A DNA stretch of 64,000 nucleotides from Flavobacterium wongokense (GCF_021608265.1 NZ_JAKIHP010000002.1:62001-126000); one strand, 5' to 3'. Counted from the stretch's first letter, positions 33,578 to 44,904 are shown. Program-made: numbers and translations. Notes: generated from the letters alone by a model not told the origin.

Positions 33578-34222
33578 TTAATTATTGAAAATATAGTTTA
33601 GGATATTGGCACCCATTTTTAATGCTTTCTCACGAACGTCCTTTGGGTCATTATGAACTTCGGGATCTTCCCAGCCATCACCCAAATCACATTCATAAGT
33701 GTAAAGCAAAACCAAACGGCCTTCAACGAAAATACCAAAAGCCTGCGGTCTTTTCCCATCATGTTCGTGAATTTTGGGTAGGCCACTGGCAAAAACATTT
33801 GGTTTTTGAAATATTGGATGGTTAGCCGGAACTTCAACCAAATCGTTATTAGGGAAAATCTTTTTGATTTCCCTACGAATGTATTGGTCCATTCCGTAAT
33901 TGTCATCAGCATGCAAAAAACCACCTGATAGTAAATAATTTCTCAAATTGATAACTTCGGCATCGCTAAAAACTACATTCCCGTGTCCCGTCATGTGCAC
34001 AAAAGGGTAGGCAAAAATGTCGGGACTTCCAGGCTCAACCGTTGCCGGTTTCGGTTTTATGTAGGTATTAATGGTTTGATTTGCATACTTTATCAAATTG
34101 GGTAGTGAAGTAGGATTGGCGTACCAATCTCCGCCGCCACTATACTTCAGCAAGGCAATTTCCTGTGAAAAGCCAACGGTCGTTACGAATAATAATAAGC
34201 AGATGCAAAATCTTTTAATCAT
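33578..34222 (-). CDS. Secreted DUF4159 family protein
   Basis: 214 residues. Signal peptide 1-19. DUF4159 pattern: LLKYSGGGDWYANPTSLPNLIKY, FVHMTGHGNVVFSDAEVINLRNYLLSGGFLHADDNYGMD, HEHDGKRPQAFGI. The fold is a glutamine-amidotransferase-like flavodoxin domain but no catalytic Cys-His-Glu set is apparent. Role unknown. Within the tsaD operon. Confidence 0.88.
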   Translation of the reverse strand: MIKRFCICLLLFVTTVGFSQEIALLKYSGGGDWYANPTSLPNLIKYANQTINTYIKPKPATVEPGSPDIFAYPFVHMTGHGNVVFSDAEVINLRNYLLSGGFLHADDNYGMDQYIRREIKKIFPNNDLVEVPANHPIFQKPNVFASGLPKIHEHDGKRPQAFGIFVEGRLVLLYTYECDLGDGWEDPEVHNDPKDVREKALKMGANILNYIFNN

Positions 34223-34232
34223 TTATATGCTG

Positions 34233-36296
34233 TTAATTTTTGACAATTTTATAGGTCTTGGTTTTGCCGTCAAGGCTTAACTGGAATAAGTAAATTCCGG
34301 ATGTAAAATTAGACAGGTCAATTGTGTTATTTCCGCTTCCGATGACTCTGCTTTCAATTTTTTGTGATAAAATATTAAAAATGTCCAGTTTTACGTCTGC
34401 CACATTTGAAGTCAGTGTCAAAACATCCGAAGTTGGATTAGGATAAATGCTAAACGCATTGCTGTCAAATTCATTATTGTTTAGATTTAACTGCACCAAA
34501 ATTGCAAGCCTTGAAGACTGAACAGAGCGGCTTTCGCAACTGTTTACCGTTTGGGTGGCATAATATGTCACATTATTTTGTGCTACGGTACTGCCTGGCA
34601 ATAAGTTTCCACCTTGAGGCGCATCATACCATTGTATATTTTGCCCTGTAACTATTAAACTTGATAAGGGTTGGCCAGCGTTGAGCGTTTGTGGGCTAAT
34701 GCCTGTTGGAGCATCTACTGAAGCCAATATATTCAATTGGAAAGATTTGATATAGCGACAGTCATATTCATTTCTTACAATTCCTGCATAAATTGTTTGA
34801 TTCTGCGTGAATGAGAAAAGCGAAGGATTTGTTATCTCGTTTGCATAATTCTCGGCATCAGCCAGCGATGTAAAATAGGCAATGTCGTAATCGAACGGAT
34901 CAGCACCGCCTAATATTATTGGATTGTTTGTTGTTAAATCAGCGGTATATATTCCACTCGTATCATAACAAACGGATAAATCTGCCGGTTCTTGAGTCTG
35001 GTCATTGACAACTAATACCTCGCTATAGCTTGTCACAGCATAAGGAACGCCACTTACAATATAATTTGCTTCAGTAGTATAGGTGGTTGTCTGGACAGGG
35101 CATACGGTTGCACTCAAACCGGTTGCAATTTCATTTCCATCCTGTAACCATCTAACGAAAATAGGTACATTTGGTCCGCTTGGTGTAAAACGCCATGCTT
35201 CATTGCTTGCTGTCCAGGCGTCATTCGTATTTCTTCCCGGTGGTGTGTAGCCCAAAGTTCCTGTAGAGTTCATGATTCCAATAACACCTTCACCAGCTTC
35301 CCATCCTGTACATCTTGTCCTGTTTTGCACATACACTTCAATGATGTTGGATAATTCATATAAAACAATTTGATAGGTTTGTAAACCAACAGTCTGGTTA
35401 CATTGAAATTGTCCTGCATGGTAAAAATTAACCACAAGTTTTCTACATGGATAAGTGCCTAATACCTTATAATTGATTGAAACGTCTGCTGGGGATTGCC
35501 CACCATCAGTCCTAAAATCGATATCCTGAAAAACACCAAAAATGGAATTAGGATTTGCTAATGTTGGATTTGGAATGTTCATACTATTTAAATTCCAATC
35601 ACAAAAACCAGGATATTCGTGCGCGTTAAAAGAGATAAGCCCATTTGACCCAACCTGGCAGCTTGTAAAATTCTGATTAAAGAAACTGAAATTGAAAGGT
35701 AATGCAATGGGTGGTGACCAAACGTCATCACTTGTTGCATTGACCTGGGTATAACTTGGATCGGTAAATGCCGCTTGTGGGCAATACGGAATTGAGCTAA
35801 CGGTGTAAGTAGTGGTTGAAGGAACCGGAGTTGGTGTTGCAGTCAATGTGTGGCATTCACCCGGATTACAACTCATTAAAGGATTTCCACTACCGCTCAT
35901 ACTGTTGGTAAACACTGTAGTACAGCCATTTGGAACCACTGTTATGGTAACCGTTACTCCGGTAATGATTGTAAAATTCCCGGTTAAAAACTCAGTAACC
36001 CTTTCCAGCGTATAAACTGTGGTCTGGGATAATTGTGGAGTGGTGAAAACTGCCGTTCCACTTGGACCAATATTGATGCCGAAAGCCGAAGGTCCTCCGG
36101 GAGCCGGATGGCTTGTTCTGATTAAGGCGATGCAATTTGGAGTTCCGGTTATGGTAATCGTTGCAACATTTCCAGGACAGATAGTTGCATCCTGTGCCAT
36201 TGTCGCAGTCGGTGGATCTAAAATGGTTTCAGGTTTGGCATAAATAGTTGTCCCGATTAAAAATAAAAGGCAGGTAAAAAGTAATTGTTTTTTCAT
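34233..36296 (-). CDS. Secreted protein with T9SS type A sorting domain
   Basis: 687 residues from the ATG at 36296 (MKKQLLFTCLLFLIGTTIYA); the longer frame to 36344 enters rsmE. Several Ig-like/beta-sandwich stretches (TICPGNVATITITG; PLPFNFSFFNQNFTSCQVGSN; DLSVCYDTSGIYTADL) and a C-terminal sorting domain starting SIYPNPTSDVLTL and ending KTYKIVKN. The domain is cleaved on export and the protein is attached to the cell surface or released. Probable adhesin or surface-layer component; no enzyme motif seen. Confidence 0.88.
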   Translation of the reverse strand: MKKQLLFTCLLFLIGTTIYAKPETILDPPTATMAQDATICPGNVATITITGTPNCIALIRTSHPAPGGPSAFGINIGPSGTAVFTTPQLSQTTVYTLERVTEFLTGNFTIITGVTVTITVVPNGCTTVFTNSMSGSGNPLMSCNPGECHTLTATPTPVPSTTTYTVSSIPYCPQAAFTDPSYTQVNATSDDVWSPPIALPFNFSFFNQNFTSCQVGSNGLISFNAHEYPGFCDWNLNSMNIPNPTLANPNSIFGVFQDIDFRTDGGQSPADVSINYKVLGTYPCRKLVVNFYHAGQFQCNQTVGLQTYQIVLYELSNIIEVYVQNRTRCTGWEAGEGVIGIMNSTGTLGYTPPGRNTNDAWTASNEAWRFTPSGPNVPIFVRWLQDGNEIATGLSATVCPVQTTTYTTEANYIVSGVPYAVTSYSEVLVVNDQTQEPADLSVCYDTSGIYTADLTTNNPIILGGADPFDYDIAYFTSLADAENYANEITNPSLFSFTQNQTIYAGIVRNEYDCRYIKSFQLNILASVDAPTGISPQTLNAGQPLSSLIVTGQNIQWYDAPQGGNLLPGSTVAQNNVTYYATQTVNSCESRSVQSSRLAILVQLNLNNNEFDSNAFSIYPNPTSDVLTLTSNVADVKLDIFNILSQKIESRVIGSGNNTIDLSNFTSGIYLFQLSLDGKTKTYKIVKN

Positions 36297-36321
36297 ATTC
36301 TCGAATATTTGATTCCTGATT

Positions 36322-37026
36322 TCATTCGTTTGCAAATACCACACTATGGCAGGCTACAATTGCCGCAGTCTCTGTTCTTAAGCGTGTGGTTCCCAAAGAT
36401 ACAGGAATAAAGTTATTGGCAATGGCCAGTTCTATTTCTTTAACAGAAAAATCACCTTCAGGACCAATTAGAATAGTAACATCCTGATTGGTTTTTAGTT
36501 CTGTTTTCAATGACTTTTTGGAAGTCTCCTCGCAATGCGCAATAAAAAGCTGTCCTGTTTTTGAGGTTTTGATAAAGTCTTTATAGGCTATTGGTTCGTT
36601 TAATTTTGGCAGGTAATAATGCAAGGATTGTTTCATCGCACTCTCCAGAATTTTTTGGAAGCGATCGGTTTTGATGATCTTTCTTTCGGAATGCTCACAA
36701 ATTATTGGGGTGATTTCCTGAATGCCAATTTCGGTTGCTTTTTCCAAAAACCATTCGTAACGTTCGTTCATTTTGGTTGGGGCTACAGCCAAATGCAGAT
36801 GGAATTTTGGCGCTTCCTCTTTTTCAAAAGATACAATCCTCACTGTACATTTGTTATCGGAAGCTATTGTGATTTCTGTTGCAAATAAAAAACCTAAACC
36901 ATTTGTAACGTGTAATGTATCACCTTCTTTTTTGCGTAACACTTTAATGATGTGCTTACTTTCGTCTTTGTCAAAAACAAAGGAAGTGAGGGTTTCATTT
37001 ATCGTTGGATTGTAGAATAACTGCAT
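36322..37026 (-). CDS. rsmE: 16S rRNA (uracil1498-N3)-methyltransferase
   Basis: 234 residues. N-terminal PUA-like domain (FYNPTINETLTSFVFDKDESKHIIKVLR), C-terminal SPOUT knot with TILIGPEGDFS and VSLGTTRLRTETAAIVA, the RsmE signature. Located 3 bp after tsaD. Confidence 0.96.
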   Translation of the reverse strand: MQLFYNPTINETLTSFVFDKDESKHIIKVLRKKEGDTLHVTNGLGFLFATEITIASDNKCTVRIVSFEKEEAPKFHLHLAVAPTKMNERYEWFLEKATEIGIQEITPIICEHSERKIIKTDRFQKILESAMKQSLHYYLPKLNEPIAYKDFIKTSKTGQLFIAHCEETSKKSLKTELKTNQDVTILIGPEGDFSVKEIELAIANNFIPVSLGTTRLRTETAAIVACHSVVFANE

Positions 37027-37029
37027 GGC

Positions 37030-38052
37030 TTAAAATTCGATTCGTGCTTTGGAAACCACATGGGTATCCGAGAATTTATCATGTAGGTATTTTTGATAAC
37101 CCACAATTCCAATCATGGCAGCATTATCCGTAGTGTATTCAAATTTTGGCACGAATGTTTTCCATCCATATTTGCCTTCGGCATCTTTCAACGTCTGCCT
37201 GATTCCGGAATTTGCCGAAACGCCACCACCAATAGCAATCTGGTTGATTCCGGTTTCGGCAACAGCCAGCTTGAGTTTGTCCATCAAAATTTCAATTATG
37301 GTATGCTGCACCGAAGCACAAATGTCAGCTTTATTCTCCTCGATGAAATTTGGATTTTCAGCAACATTCTTCTGAACGAAATAAAGGATTTGGGTTTTCA
37401 AGCCTGAAAAACTGAAATCCAATCCGTCAACCTTAGGTTTGGTAAACGGGTATTTTTTTGGGTTTCCTTCTTGGGCAAACTGATCAATCAAAGGTCCGCC
37501 AGGATACGGGAAGCCTAATATTTTTGCGGTTTTGTCAAAAGCTTCTCCCACAGCATCATCAGTAGTTTCACCAATGATTTCCATATTGAAAAAGTCATTT
37601 ACCTTCACAATTTGGGTATGTCCTCCTGAAATGGTCAATGCCAAAAACGGAAATTGCGGCTTGTCGTAACCTTCCTCATCAATAAAATGGGCCAAAATAT
37701 GGGCATGCATATGGTTGACGGCAATCAGTGGAATGCCTAAAGCCAATGCTAATGATTTGGCAAAGGAAGAACCCACCAAAAGTGAACCCATCAATCCTGG
37801 ACCTTGAGTAAAGGCAATGGCTGACAGCTGATTTTTAGTAACGTTGGCCTTCTTCAAAGCAACGTCAATTACAGGTACAATATTCTGTTGGTGTGCCCTT
37901 GAGGCAAGCTCTGGGACAACACCGCCATATTCTTCGTGAATGCTTTGCCTGGCGACTACATTCGAAAGCACGACATCGTTTCTCAAAACCGCTGCTGCAG
38001 TATCATCACACGAACTTTCAATAGCCAGTATAAAAACTTCTCCGGTATGCAT
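37030..38052 (-). CDS. tsaD: tRNA N6-adenosine threonylcarbamoyltransferase
   Basis: 340 residues. ILAIESSCDDTAAAVL, the metal-binding HMHAH motif (VNHMHAHILAHF), TISGGHTQIV, DDAVGEAFDKTAKILG, GGVSANSGIR. It transfers threonylcarbamoyl to A37 of ANN-decoding tRNAs together with TsaB/TsaE. Essential housekeeping gene; first gene of the operon and divergent from tamB. Confidence 0.97.
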   Translation of the reverse strand: MHTGEVFILAIESSCDDTAAAVLRNDVVLSNVVARQSIHEEYGGVVPELASRAHQQNIVPVIDVALKKANVTKNQLSAIAFTQGPGLMGSLLVGSSFAKSLALALGIPLIAVNHMHAHILAHFIDEEGYDKPQFPFLALTISGGHTQIVKVNDFFNMEIIGETTDDAVGEAFDKTAKILGFPYPGGPLIDQFAQEGNPKKYPFTKPKVDGLDFSFSGLKTQILYFVQKNVAENPNFIEENKADICASVQHTIIEILMDKLKLAVAETGINQIAIGGGVSANSGIRQTLKDAEGKYGWKTFVPKFEYTTDNAAMIGIVGYQKYLHDKFSDTHVVSKARIEF

Positions 38053-38071
38053 AAATGCGCAATTTTTGATT

Positions 38072-38079
38072 TATATTTG
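38072..38079 (+). promoter_or_regulatory. -7 promoter box of tamB
   Basis: TATATTTG (perfect TAnnTTTG) in the tsaD-tamB divergent region, about 70 nt upstream of the TTG start. Confidence 0.5.
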
Positions 38080-38115
38080 ACAATCGATCTGAGAAATCAA
38101 AAGTAAAGATTTTTA

Positions 38116-38123
38116 CAAAGGTA
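38116..38123 (-). promoter_or_regulatory. -7 promoter box of the tsaD operon
   Basis: Minus-strand TACCTTTG, perfect TAnnTTTG, 63 nt before the tsaD ATG; a TTTTG lies 16 bp further upstream. The two divergent promoters overlap. Confidence 0.5.
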
Positions 38124-38150
38124 ATTTTCTTTCCCAAGTCAAAAGAATAA

Positions 38151-41100
38151 TTGGAAAAAATTAAAACAAATAACGGTTTTAAAAAATTTCGAAAAATATT
38201 TTTCCGCACTATCATTGCGCTGGTTTTACTATTGTTATTACTCAGCATCGCACTTTCAATGCCCTTTGTGCAAACCAAAATCGCACATTATGCTACAGAC
38301 AAACTCAACAAGGAATACGGAACGAATATCAACATTGAAGAAGTAGCGATTACTTTTTTTGGCGGTGTCAAGCTCAAAAAAGTCCTGGTTTTAGACCATC
38401 ACAAAGATACCCTGATTTATTCCGACCGTATCAAAACCAGTGTTTTGGACTTCAAGCAGTTGGTTGACGGAAGGTTGTTGTTTGGCGATATACGCCTTGA
38501 CAACTTCTATCTTCAGATAAAAACTTATAAAAAAGAAAAGGATACCAACCTGGATAAATTCATTGCAGCCTTCGATGACGGCAAGAAGAGCAGTGGCAAA
38601 TTCCTGATGAAGACCGACAACATTTACCTGTCGAAAAGCAGGTTTGTAATGCTCGATGAAAACAGACCAAACCCAAAGGATGTTGATTTTACCAAACTCA
38701 ACGCACATGTTAAGGATTTCAGGATTATTGGACCCGATGTTACGACCAATATCAGTTCGATGGCTTTCCACGATCATCGCGGTGTCAATGTTGAAAATTT
38801 AAAGGCCACATTTACCTACACCAAAAAGAGCATCGTGTTGAACGATTTGGAAGTAACTACCAAAGAATCATTTTTGAAAGGCCTTGTGGTGTTGAATTAC
38901 AACAAGGACAATCATGATTTTGCCGATTTTAACAACAAGGTAAAATTTGATGTAAAGATTGACAGCGCGACTTTGGCAACCAATGACATCCGTTATTTTT
39001 ACAAGGAATTGGATAAAAACCAGAAGTTTTACCTGAAATCAAAAATCACCGGAACGCTGAATGATTTTTATGCAACAAACCTGCTTTTAAGGGATTATAA
39101 ATTCTCGACCATCAAAGGTGATGTCAATTTCAAAAACCTTTTCCCAAGAAGCCCGGGTAAATTTTACATGAAGGGGAATTTCAAAAGGATTTCTTCCAAC
39201 TATGAAGATTTGAAGAAGCTTCTGCCTAACATTTTGGGTAAAAAACTTCCAACATCCTTACAGAAACTGGGTCAGATTAATTTTGCCGGAGATGTTGAAG
39301 TCACTCAGGAATACATCAATTCCGATTTTGTCATGAACACAGCCTTGGGTATCATTGAATCGGATTTGCACATGTCTGATTTGGGTAATATTGACAACGC
39401 AAAATATTACGGAAACATCATTCTCGATGGCTTTGATGTTGGTGCCATGATCAACGACAAGGACATCGGAAAAGTAAGCATGAACCTTGATGTTGACGGA
39501 AAAGGTTTCAATCAGAAATACATCAATACTTCGTTTGCCGGCGATGTCTTCCAACTGAATTACAATGGCTATAATTATTCCAAAATCATAGTTGATGGAA
39601 GTTTCAAACAGCCTATATTTAAAGGAAAGTTCTATATCAATGACCCCAATCTGTTTATGGATTTCAATGGAATCCTCGACTTGTCCAAAAAGGAAAACAT
39701 CTATGATTTCCATTCCAAAATTGATTATGCCAACCTGCAGAAGCTGAATTTTATCAAGGACTCTGTTTCTGTTTTCAAGGGTGATATTGTGGTAAAGGCT
39801 ACAGGGAATTCATTGGACAACCTAAAAGGGAATCTGGTGCTTTCCAATGCCTCGTACCAAAACAAAAAGGACGTCTATTTTGTGGATTACCTGAGTGCCA
39901 ATTCGAGTTTTGATTCGAATGGTGAGAGAGCCATAACCATCAGTTCTCCGGATGCCATTGAAGGTTCTGTAATTGGAAAATATAAGTTCAATCAACTGCA
40001 GAAAATGGTGGAGAATTCGCTTGGAAGTTTTTATTCGAATTACAAGCCCAATAAGGTTTTGCCCAACCAATACCTCAAGTTTGATTTTGATGTTAACAGT
40101 AAGCTCATCGAAATCTTTAATCCCGATATTTCACTTGCAAAGAATACCAAGTTGAAGGGAAATATCAGTTCCGACAGCAAGAATTTCAAGCTCGATTTTA
40201 GTTCGCCAAAAGTTGTGGCTTACGACAATACTTTTGACAATATTTTGGTTCAGGTTGACAATAGGAATCCATTGTACAATGCCTATGTCCAGTTGGATTC
40301 CATTAAAACAAAGCATTACAAAATCAGGGATTTCAGCATGATTAATACATTCTCGAATGACACGCTGCAATTCAGGACCGAGTTCAAGGGAGGAAACCAA
40401 GGCAACGACTTTTACAACCTGAATTTTTACCACACGATTAATAACGACAATAAGAATGTGGTGGGCTTTAATAAATCGGAGCTGCAGTTCAAGGATTACC
40501 TGTGGTTTTTGAATGAAAAGGAAAATCCGGAAAACAATAAAATAGTCTTTGATAAAAAGCTGAAAAATTTCTCTTTCAATGATTTGATCATTTCCCACGG
40601 AGACGAAACCATAAACCTTGTCGGAATGTGGAATGGCAAGCTGAGTAAGGACTTGCAGCTGACATTTGACAACGTCAACCTGAATAAGGTCACGCCCAAT
40701 GTCGATAAATTTAAATTCGATGGGAACCTAAACGGGAAAATAAATTTCAAGCAGAACAATACGATATTCCAGCCGACATCAACACTGCGAATTGACAGCC
40801 TCAAGGTCAATGACATAGCGCTCGGAAAAATGAACCTGAACATTCAGGGAGATGAAACACTTCGGAAATTCCATCTGAATTCCAATCTGGAAAATGATAA
40901 TGTAGAGGCATTTACAGCAGAAGGTGATATTCAAGTGGTAGACAATCAAACCTTGTTGGATGTTGATTTGAATTTTGACCGATTCAATCTTGGCGTGTTA
41001 GGAAAAATAGGAGGAGACGTAATCACCAATATCCGCGGATTTGCCTCCGGAACGGCACGAATTGACGGTAACATCAATGATTTGGATTATAACGGAAGGC

Positions 41101-42689
41101 TTTTCGTCAACGATGCAGGCCTAACCATTCCGTATCTGAATACAGATTATGCCTTTGAAAATAATTCGATAGTCGATGTCACAGAGAGTAAATTCATCGT
41201 CAGGGAAACCGATATCATCGATACCAAATTTAAAACCAAAGGAAGCCTGAGCGGATTTATCAAACACAAGCAATTTGGCGACTGGCAATTGGATTTGGCT
41301 ATAAATTCCAACAGGTTATTGGCATTAAATACGGTAGACCAGGAAGATGCAGCTTATTACGGAACCGCATTTATGGACGGTTCGGCAACGATAAAAGGAC
41401 CAACAAGCAATCTGATGATAAAGGTTGATGCCCAATCCGCCAAAGGAACTGACATCAAAATTCCGATTAATGACGCTGAAGCCGTTTCGGACAACAAATA
41501 CATTCACTTCTTAACACGTGAGGAAAAGAAAACCAAACAAAAAAACAAGGATGGTAAAGTTGTACAGAACAAAAACTACAACGGGCTTGAACTGGACTTT
41601 AATTTTAATATTACAGAAGTCGCTACGATTGAAGTAATCCTGAACAGGGAAAGTGGCCACGGAATGCGTGGAAAAGGAAACGGGACGCTTTTATTCCGAA
41701 TCAACACTCTAGGAAAATTTGAAATGTTTGGTGATTTCTCTGTGGTTTCGGGTTCCTATACCTTTAAATATGGTGGATTGATCGGAAAGGATTTCAAGGT
41801 TAAAAAAGGAGGTTCCATTACTTGGTCCGGTGATCCTTTGGCAGCAACCCTTAATCTCGAAGCGGTTTATAAAACTACAGCAAATCCGGCAGTGCTGATT
41901 GACAATCCGTCTTTTAATAAAAAAGTGGATGTGGAAGTGGTTATTGGAGTAAGAGGTAGTTTGATGAATCCAGATCCCGATTTCAATATTAATTTCCCAA
42001 CTATTGGCAGTACGTTAAAATCGGAACTTCAGTATAAACTTGATGATAAGGATGCAAGGCAGACACAGGCATTATACCTGCTTTCTACGGGTAGTTTCTT
42101 AAGTCCCGAAGGTGTCAGCCAAAGCCAGTTGTCTAATAATCTGTTTGAAAAAGCCGGTGATTTATTCAAGGATATTTTCTCGGGTAATGATGATAAGATT
42201 TCGATTGCGCCTGAATATGTTGTTGCCGACAGGACTCCAGGCCAGCAGACTGATGGCCGTTTTGGGGTTACGGTTTCATCCAAAATCAATGACAGGATTA
42301 CCGTCAACGGGAAAGTGGGTGTGCCTGTTGGCGGAATTACAGAGACCGCAATTGTGGGTGACCTTGAGGTACAATATCGTGTAAACAAGGATGGAACCTT
42401 AAATCTTAGGGTATTCAATAAGGAAAATGACATTACTTATATTGGCCAGGGAATTGGTTATACGCAGGGAGTGGGGATGTCCTATGAAGTCGACTTTGAT
42501 ACCTTCAGGGAATTGGTAAACAAAATTTTCAAAAGAATCCAACTTGAAAAAATAGACGAAAACAAAGTCAATATTGAAGTCAACGATTCCTTGCTTCCTG
42601 ATGGCATGGAGTTTAAAAAACCTGAGGACAAGAAAAAGAAAAAGGACGATCCGGAGCCAAATAAAGATGCAATCCCCACCGATGATTAG
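38151..42689 (+). CDS. tamB: TamB-family outer-membrane assembly/lipid transport protein
   Basis: 1512 residues. One N-terminal inner-membrane helix (about 17-42, FFRTIIALVLLLLLLSIALS), then a long run of short beta strands typical of the AsmA/TamB bridge, and a C-terminal DUF490 domain (about 1090-1460: LELDFNFNITEVATIEVILN, LRINTLGKFEMFGDFSVVSGSY, GGSITWSGDPLAATLNLEAVYKT). It spans the periplasm and acts with a BamA/TamA-type barrel in envelope biogenesis or phospholipid traffic. TTG at 38151 is the probable start: no ATG occurs before residue 40. The tail is highly charged (KKPEDKKKKKDDPEPNKD). Confidence 0.93.
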   Translation: MEKIKTNNGFKKFRKIFFRTIIALVLLLLLLSIALSMPFVQTKIAHYATDKLNKEYGTNINIEEVAITFFGGVKLKKVLVLDHHKDTLIYSDRIKTSVLDFKQLVDGRLLFGDIRLDNFYLQIKTYKKEKDTNLDKFIAAFDDGKKSSGKFLMKTDNIYLSKSRFVMLDENRPNPKDVDFTKLNAHVKDFRIIGPDVTTNISSMAFHDHRGVNVENLKATFTYTKKSIVLNDLEVTTKESFLKGLVVLNYNKDNHDFADFNNKVKFDVKIDSATLATNDIRYFYKELDKNQKFYLKSKITGTLNDFYATNLLLRDYKFSTIKGDVNFKNLFPRSPGKFYMKGNFKRISSNYEDLKKLLPNILGKKLPTSLQKLGQINFAGDVEVTQEYINSDFVMNTALGIIESDLHMSDLGNIDNAKYYGNIILDGFDVGAMINDKDIGKVSMNLDVDGKGFNQKYINTSFAGDVFQLNYNGYNYSKIIVDGSFKQPIFKGKFYINDPNLFMDFNGILDLSKKENIYDFHSKIDYANLQKLNFIKDSVSVFKGDIVVKATGNSLDNLKGNLVLSNASYQNKKDVYFVDYLSANSSFDSNGERAITISSPDAIEGSVIGKYKFNQLQKMVENSLGSFYSNYKPNKVLPNQYLKFDFDVNSKLIEIFNPDISLAKNTKLKGNISSDSKNFKLDFSSPKVVAYDNTFDNILVQVDNRNPLYNAYVQLDSIKTKHYKIRDFSMINTFSNDTLQFRTEFKGGNQGNDFYNLNFYHTINNDNKNVVGFNKSELQFKDYLWFLNEKENPENNKIVFDKKLKNFSFNDLIISHGDETINLVGMWNGKLSKDLQLTFDNVNLNKVTPNVDKFKFDGNLNGKINFKQNNTIFQPTSTLRIDSLKVNDIALGKMNLNIQGDETLRKFHLNSNLENDNVEAFTAEGDIQVVDNQTLLDVDLNFDRFNLGVLGKIGGDVITNIRGFASGTARIDGNINDLDYNGRLFVNDAGLTIPYLNTDYAFENNSIVDVTESKFIVRETDIIDTKFKTKGSLSGFIKHKQFGDWQLDLAINSNRLLALNTVDQEDAAYYGTAFMDGSATIKGPTSNLMIKVDAQSAKGTDIKIPINDAEAVSDNKYIHFLTREEKKTKQKNKDGKVVQNKNYNGLELDFNFNITEVATIEVILNRESGHGMRGKGNGTLLFRINTLGKFEMFGDFSVVSGSYTFKYGGLIGKDFKVKKGGSITWSGDPLAATLNLEAVYKTTANPAVLIDNPSFNKKVDVEVVIGVRGSLMNPDPDFNINFPTIGSTLKSELQYKLDDKDARQTQALYLLSTGSFLSPEGVSQSQLSNNLFEKAGDLFKDIFSGNDDKISIAPEYVVADRTPGQQTDGRFGVTVSSKINDRITVNGKVGVPVGGITETAIVGDLEVQYRVNKDGTLNLRVFNKENDITYIGQGIGYTQGVGMSYEVDFDTFRELVNKIFKRIQLEKIDENKVNIEVNDSLLPDGMEFKKPEDKKKKKDDPEPNKDAIPTDD

Positions 42690-42830
42690 CCGAAAGCCCC
42701 GCTTTAAAAACTAATAACACAAAAACTTATCAACGAAAACGATTGAATTTCGCCAGTTTTATTAATATAACAATAAATTGGGTGAAACAATGGCTCTTGT
42801 TTGCTAATTTTACATTTTAATATCGAAAAA

Positions 42831-43817
42831 ATGTCAAAAAATATAAAAAAAATAGGCGTTTTAACATCCGGAGGAGACTCACCGGGAATGAACGCCGCCA
42901 TCCGTTCGGTAGTTAGGACTTGTGCCTATCACAACATTGAATGTATTGGCATTTACAGAGGTTACCAAGGCATGATTGAAGGCGACTTCAAGGAAATGGG
43001 ACCTCGTAGCGTTAACAACATCGTTAACAAAGGCGGAACCATCTTAAAATCAGCACGCTCCAAAGAATTCATGACTCCGGAAGGAAGACAGAGAGCACAT
43101 CAGAATTTGGTGAATGCCAATATTGATGCCTTAGTGGTTATTGGGGGTGATGGTACTTTTACAGGTGCCGAGATTTTCAATAACGAATTTGGTTATCCTG
43201 TAATGGGAATTCCGGGTACTATTGACAATGATATTTTCGGAACCAGCCACACTTTAGGTTTTGATACTGCTTTGAATACCGTAGTAGACTGCATCGATAA
43301 AATTAGGGATACAGCCAGTTCGCATAACAGGCTATTCCTGGTCGAAGTAATGGGAAGGGATGCAGGACATATTGCGCTTAATGCGGGAATTGGTGCTGGT
43401 GCTGAGGAAATCCTTATCCCGGAACAGGATTTAGGTTTGGAAAGATTATTGGATTCGTTAAAAAGGAGTAAGGCCTCAGGGAAATCATCAAGCATAGTCG
43501 TAATCGCCGAAGGTGATAAAATCGGAAAGAATGTATTCGAACTTAAGGATTACATCGAGGAAAACATGCCTGAATATGACATCAGGGTTTCTGTTTTAGG
43601 GCACATGCAGCGTGGTGGTTCACCATCGTGTTATGACAGGGTTCTGGCTTCGAGGCTTGGTGTAAAAGCAGTAGAATCACTATTGGAAGGAAAATCAAAT
43701 TATATGGTAGGAATCCTAAACGATAAGGTTGCCTTAACGCCATTGGAAAACGCCATCAAAGGTCATTCAGAAATTGACAGGGAATTGTTGAGGGTTTCTG
43801 ATATCATGACCACATAA
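42831..43817 (+). CDS. pfkA: ATP-dependent 6-phosphofructokinase
   Basis: 328 residues from MSKNIKKIGVLTSGGDSPGMN. ATP-binding GGDSPGMNAAIR, VVIGGDGTFTGA, catalytic IPGTIDNDIFG with the proton-accepting Asp, EVMGRDAGHIA and HMQRGGSPS. GGDGT with Gly at the ATP-specificity position indicates an ATP rather than a PPi enzyme. Commits fructose-6-phosphate to glycolysis. 36 bp upstream of gapA on the same strand, probably co-transcribed. Confidence 0.97.
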   Translation: MSKNIKKIGVLTSGGDSPGMNAAIRSVVRTCAYHNIECIGIYRGYQGMIEGDFKEMGPRSVNNIVNKGGTILKSARSKEFMTPEGRQRAHQNLVNANIDALVVIGGDGTFTGAEIFNNEFGYPVMGIPGTIDNDIFGTSHTLGFDTALNTVVDCIDKIRDTASSHNRLFLVEVMGRDAGHIALNAGIGAGAEEILIPEQDLGLERLLDSLKRSKASGKSSSIVVIAEGDKIGKNVFELKDYIEENMPEYDIRVSVLGHMQRGGSPSCYDRVLASRLGVKAVESLLEGKSNYMVGILNDKVALTPLENAIKGHSEIDRELLRVSDIMTT

Positions 43818-44861
<1,044 letters not shown>

Positions 44862-44870
44862 TAATTAAAT

Positions 44871-44904
44871 AAATCCCGTTATCTTTGCGACGACGGGATT
44901 TTTA
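44871..44904 (+). terminator. Intrinsic terminator of pfkA-gapA
   Basis: AAATCCCGT (44871-44879), 13-nt loop, ACGGGATTT (44893-44901) and further T. The loop contains a TATCTTTG box (see next entry). Confidence 0.85.
44880..44887 (+). promoter_or_regulatory. TAnnTTTG box inside the gapA terminator loop
   Basis: TATCTTTG, a perfect -7 match, lies exactly in the loop; transcription would start near the descending stem arm and lead to the kinase gene at 44971. No clear -33 TTG is seen. Confidence 0.4.

Noticed and set aside
39258..39713. Long minus-strand frame within tamB
   Set aside because: Shadow of the TamB coding frame; hydrophobic, no start context and no family features.
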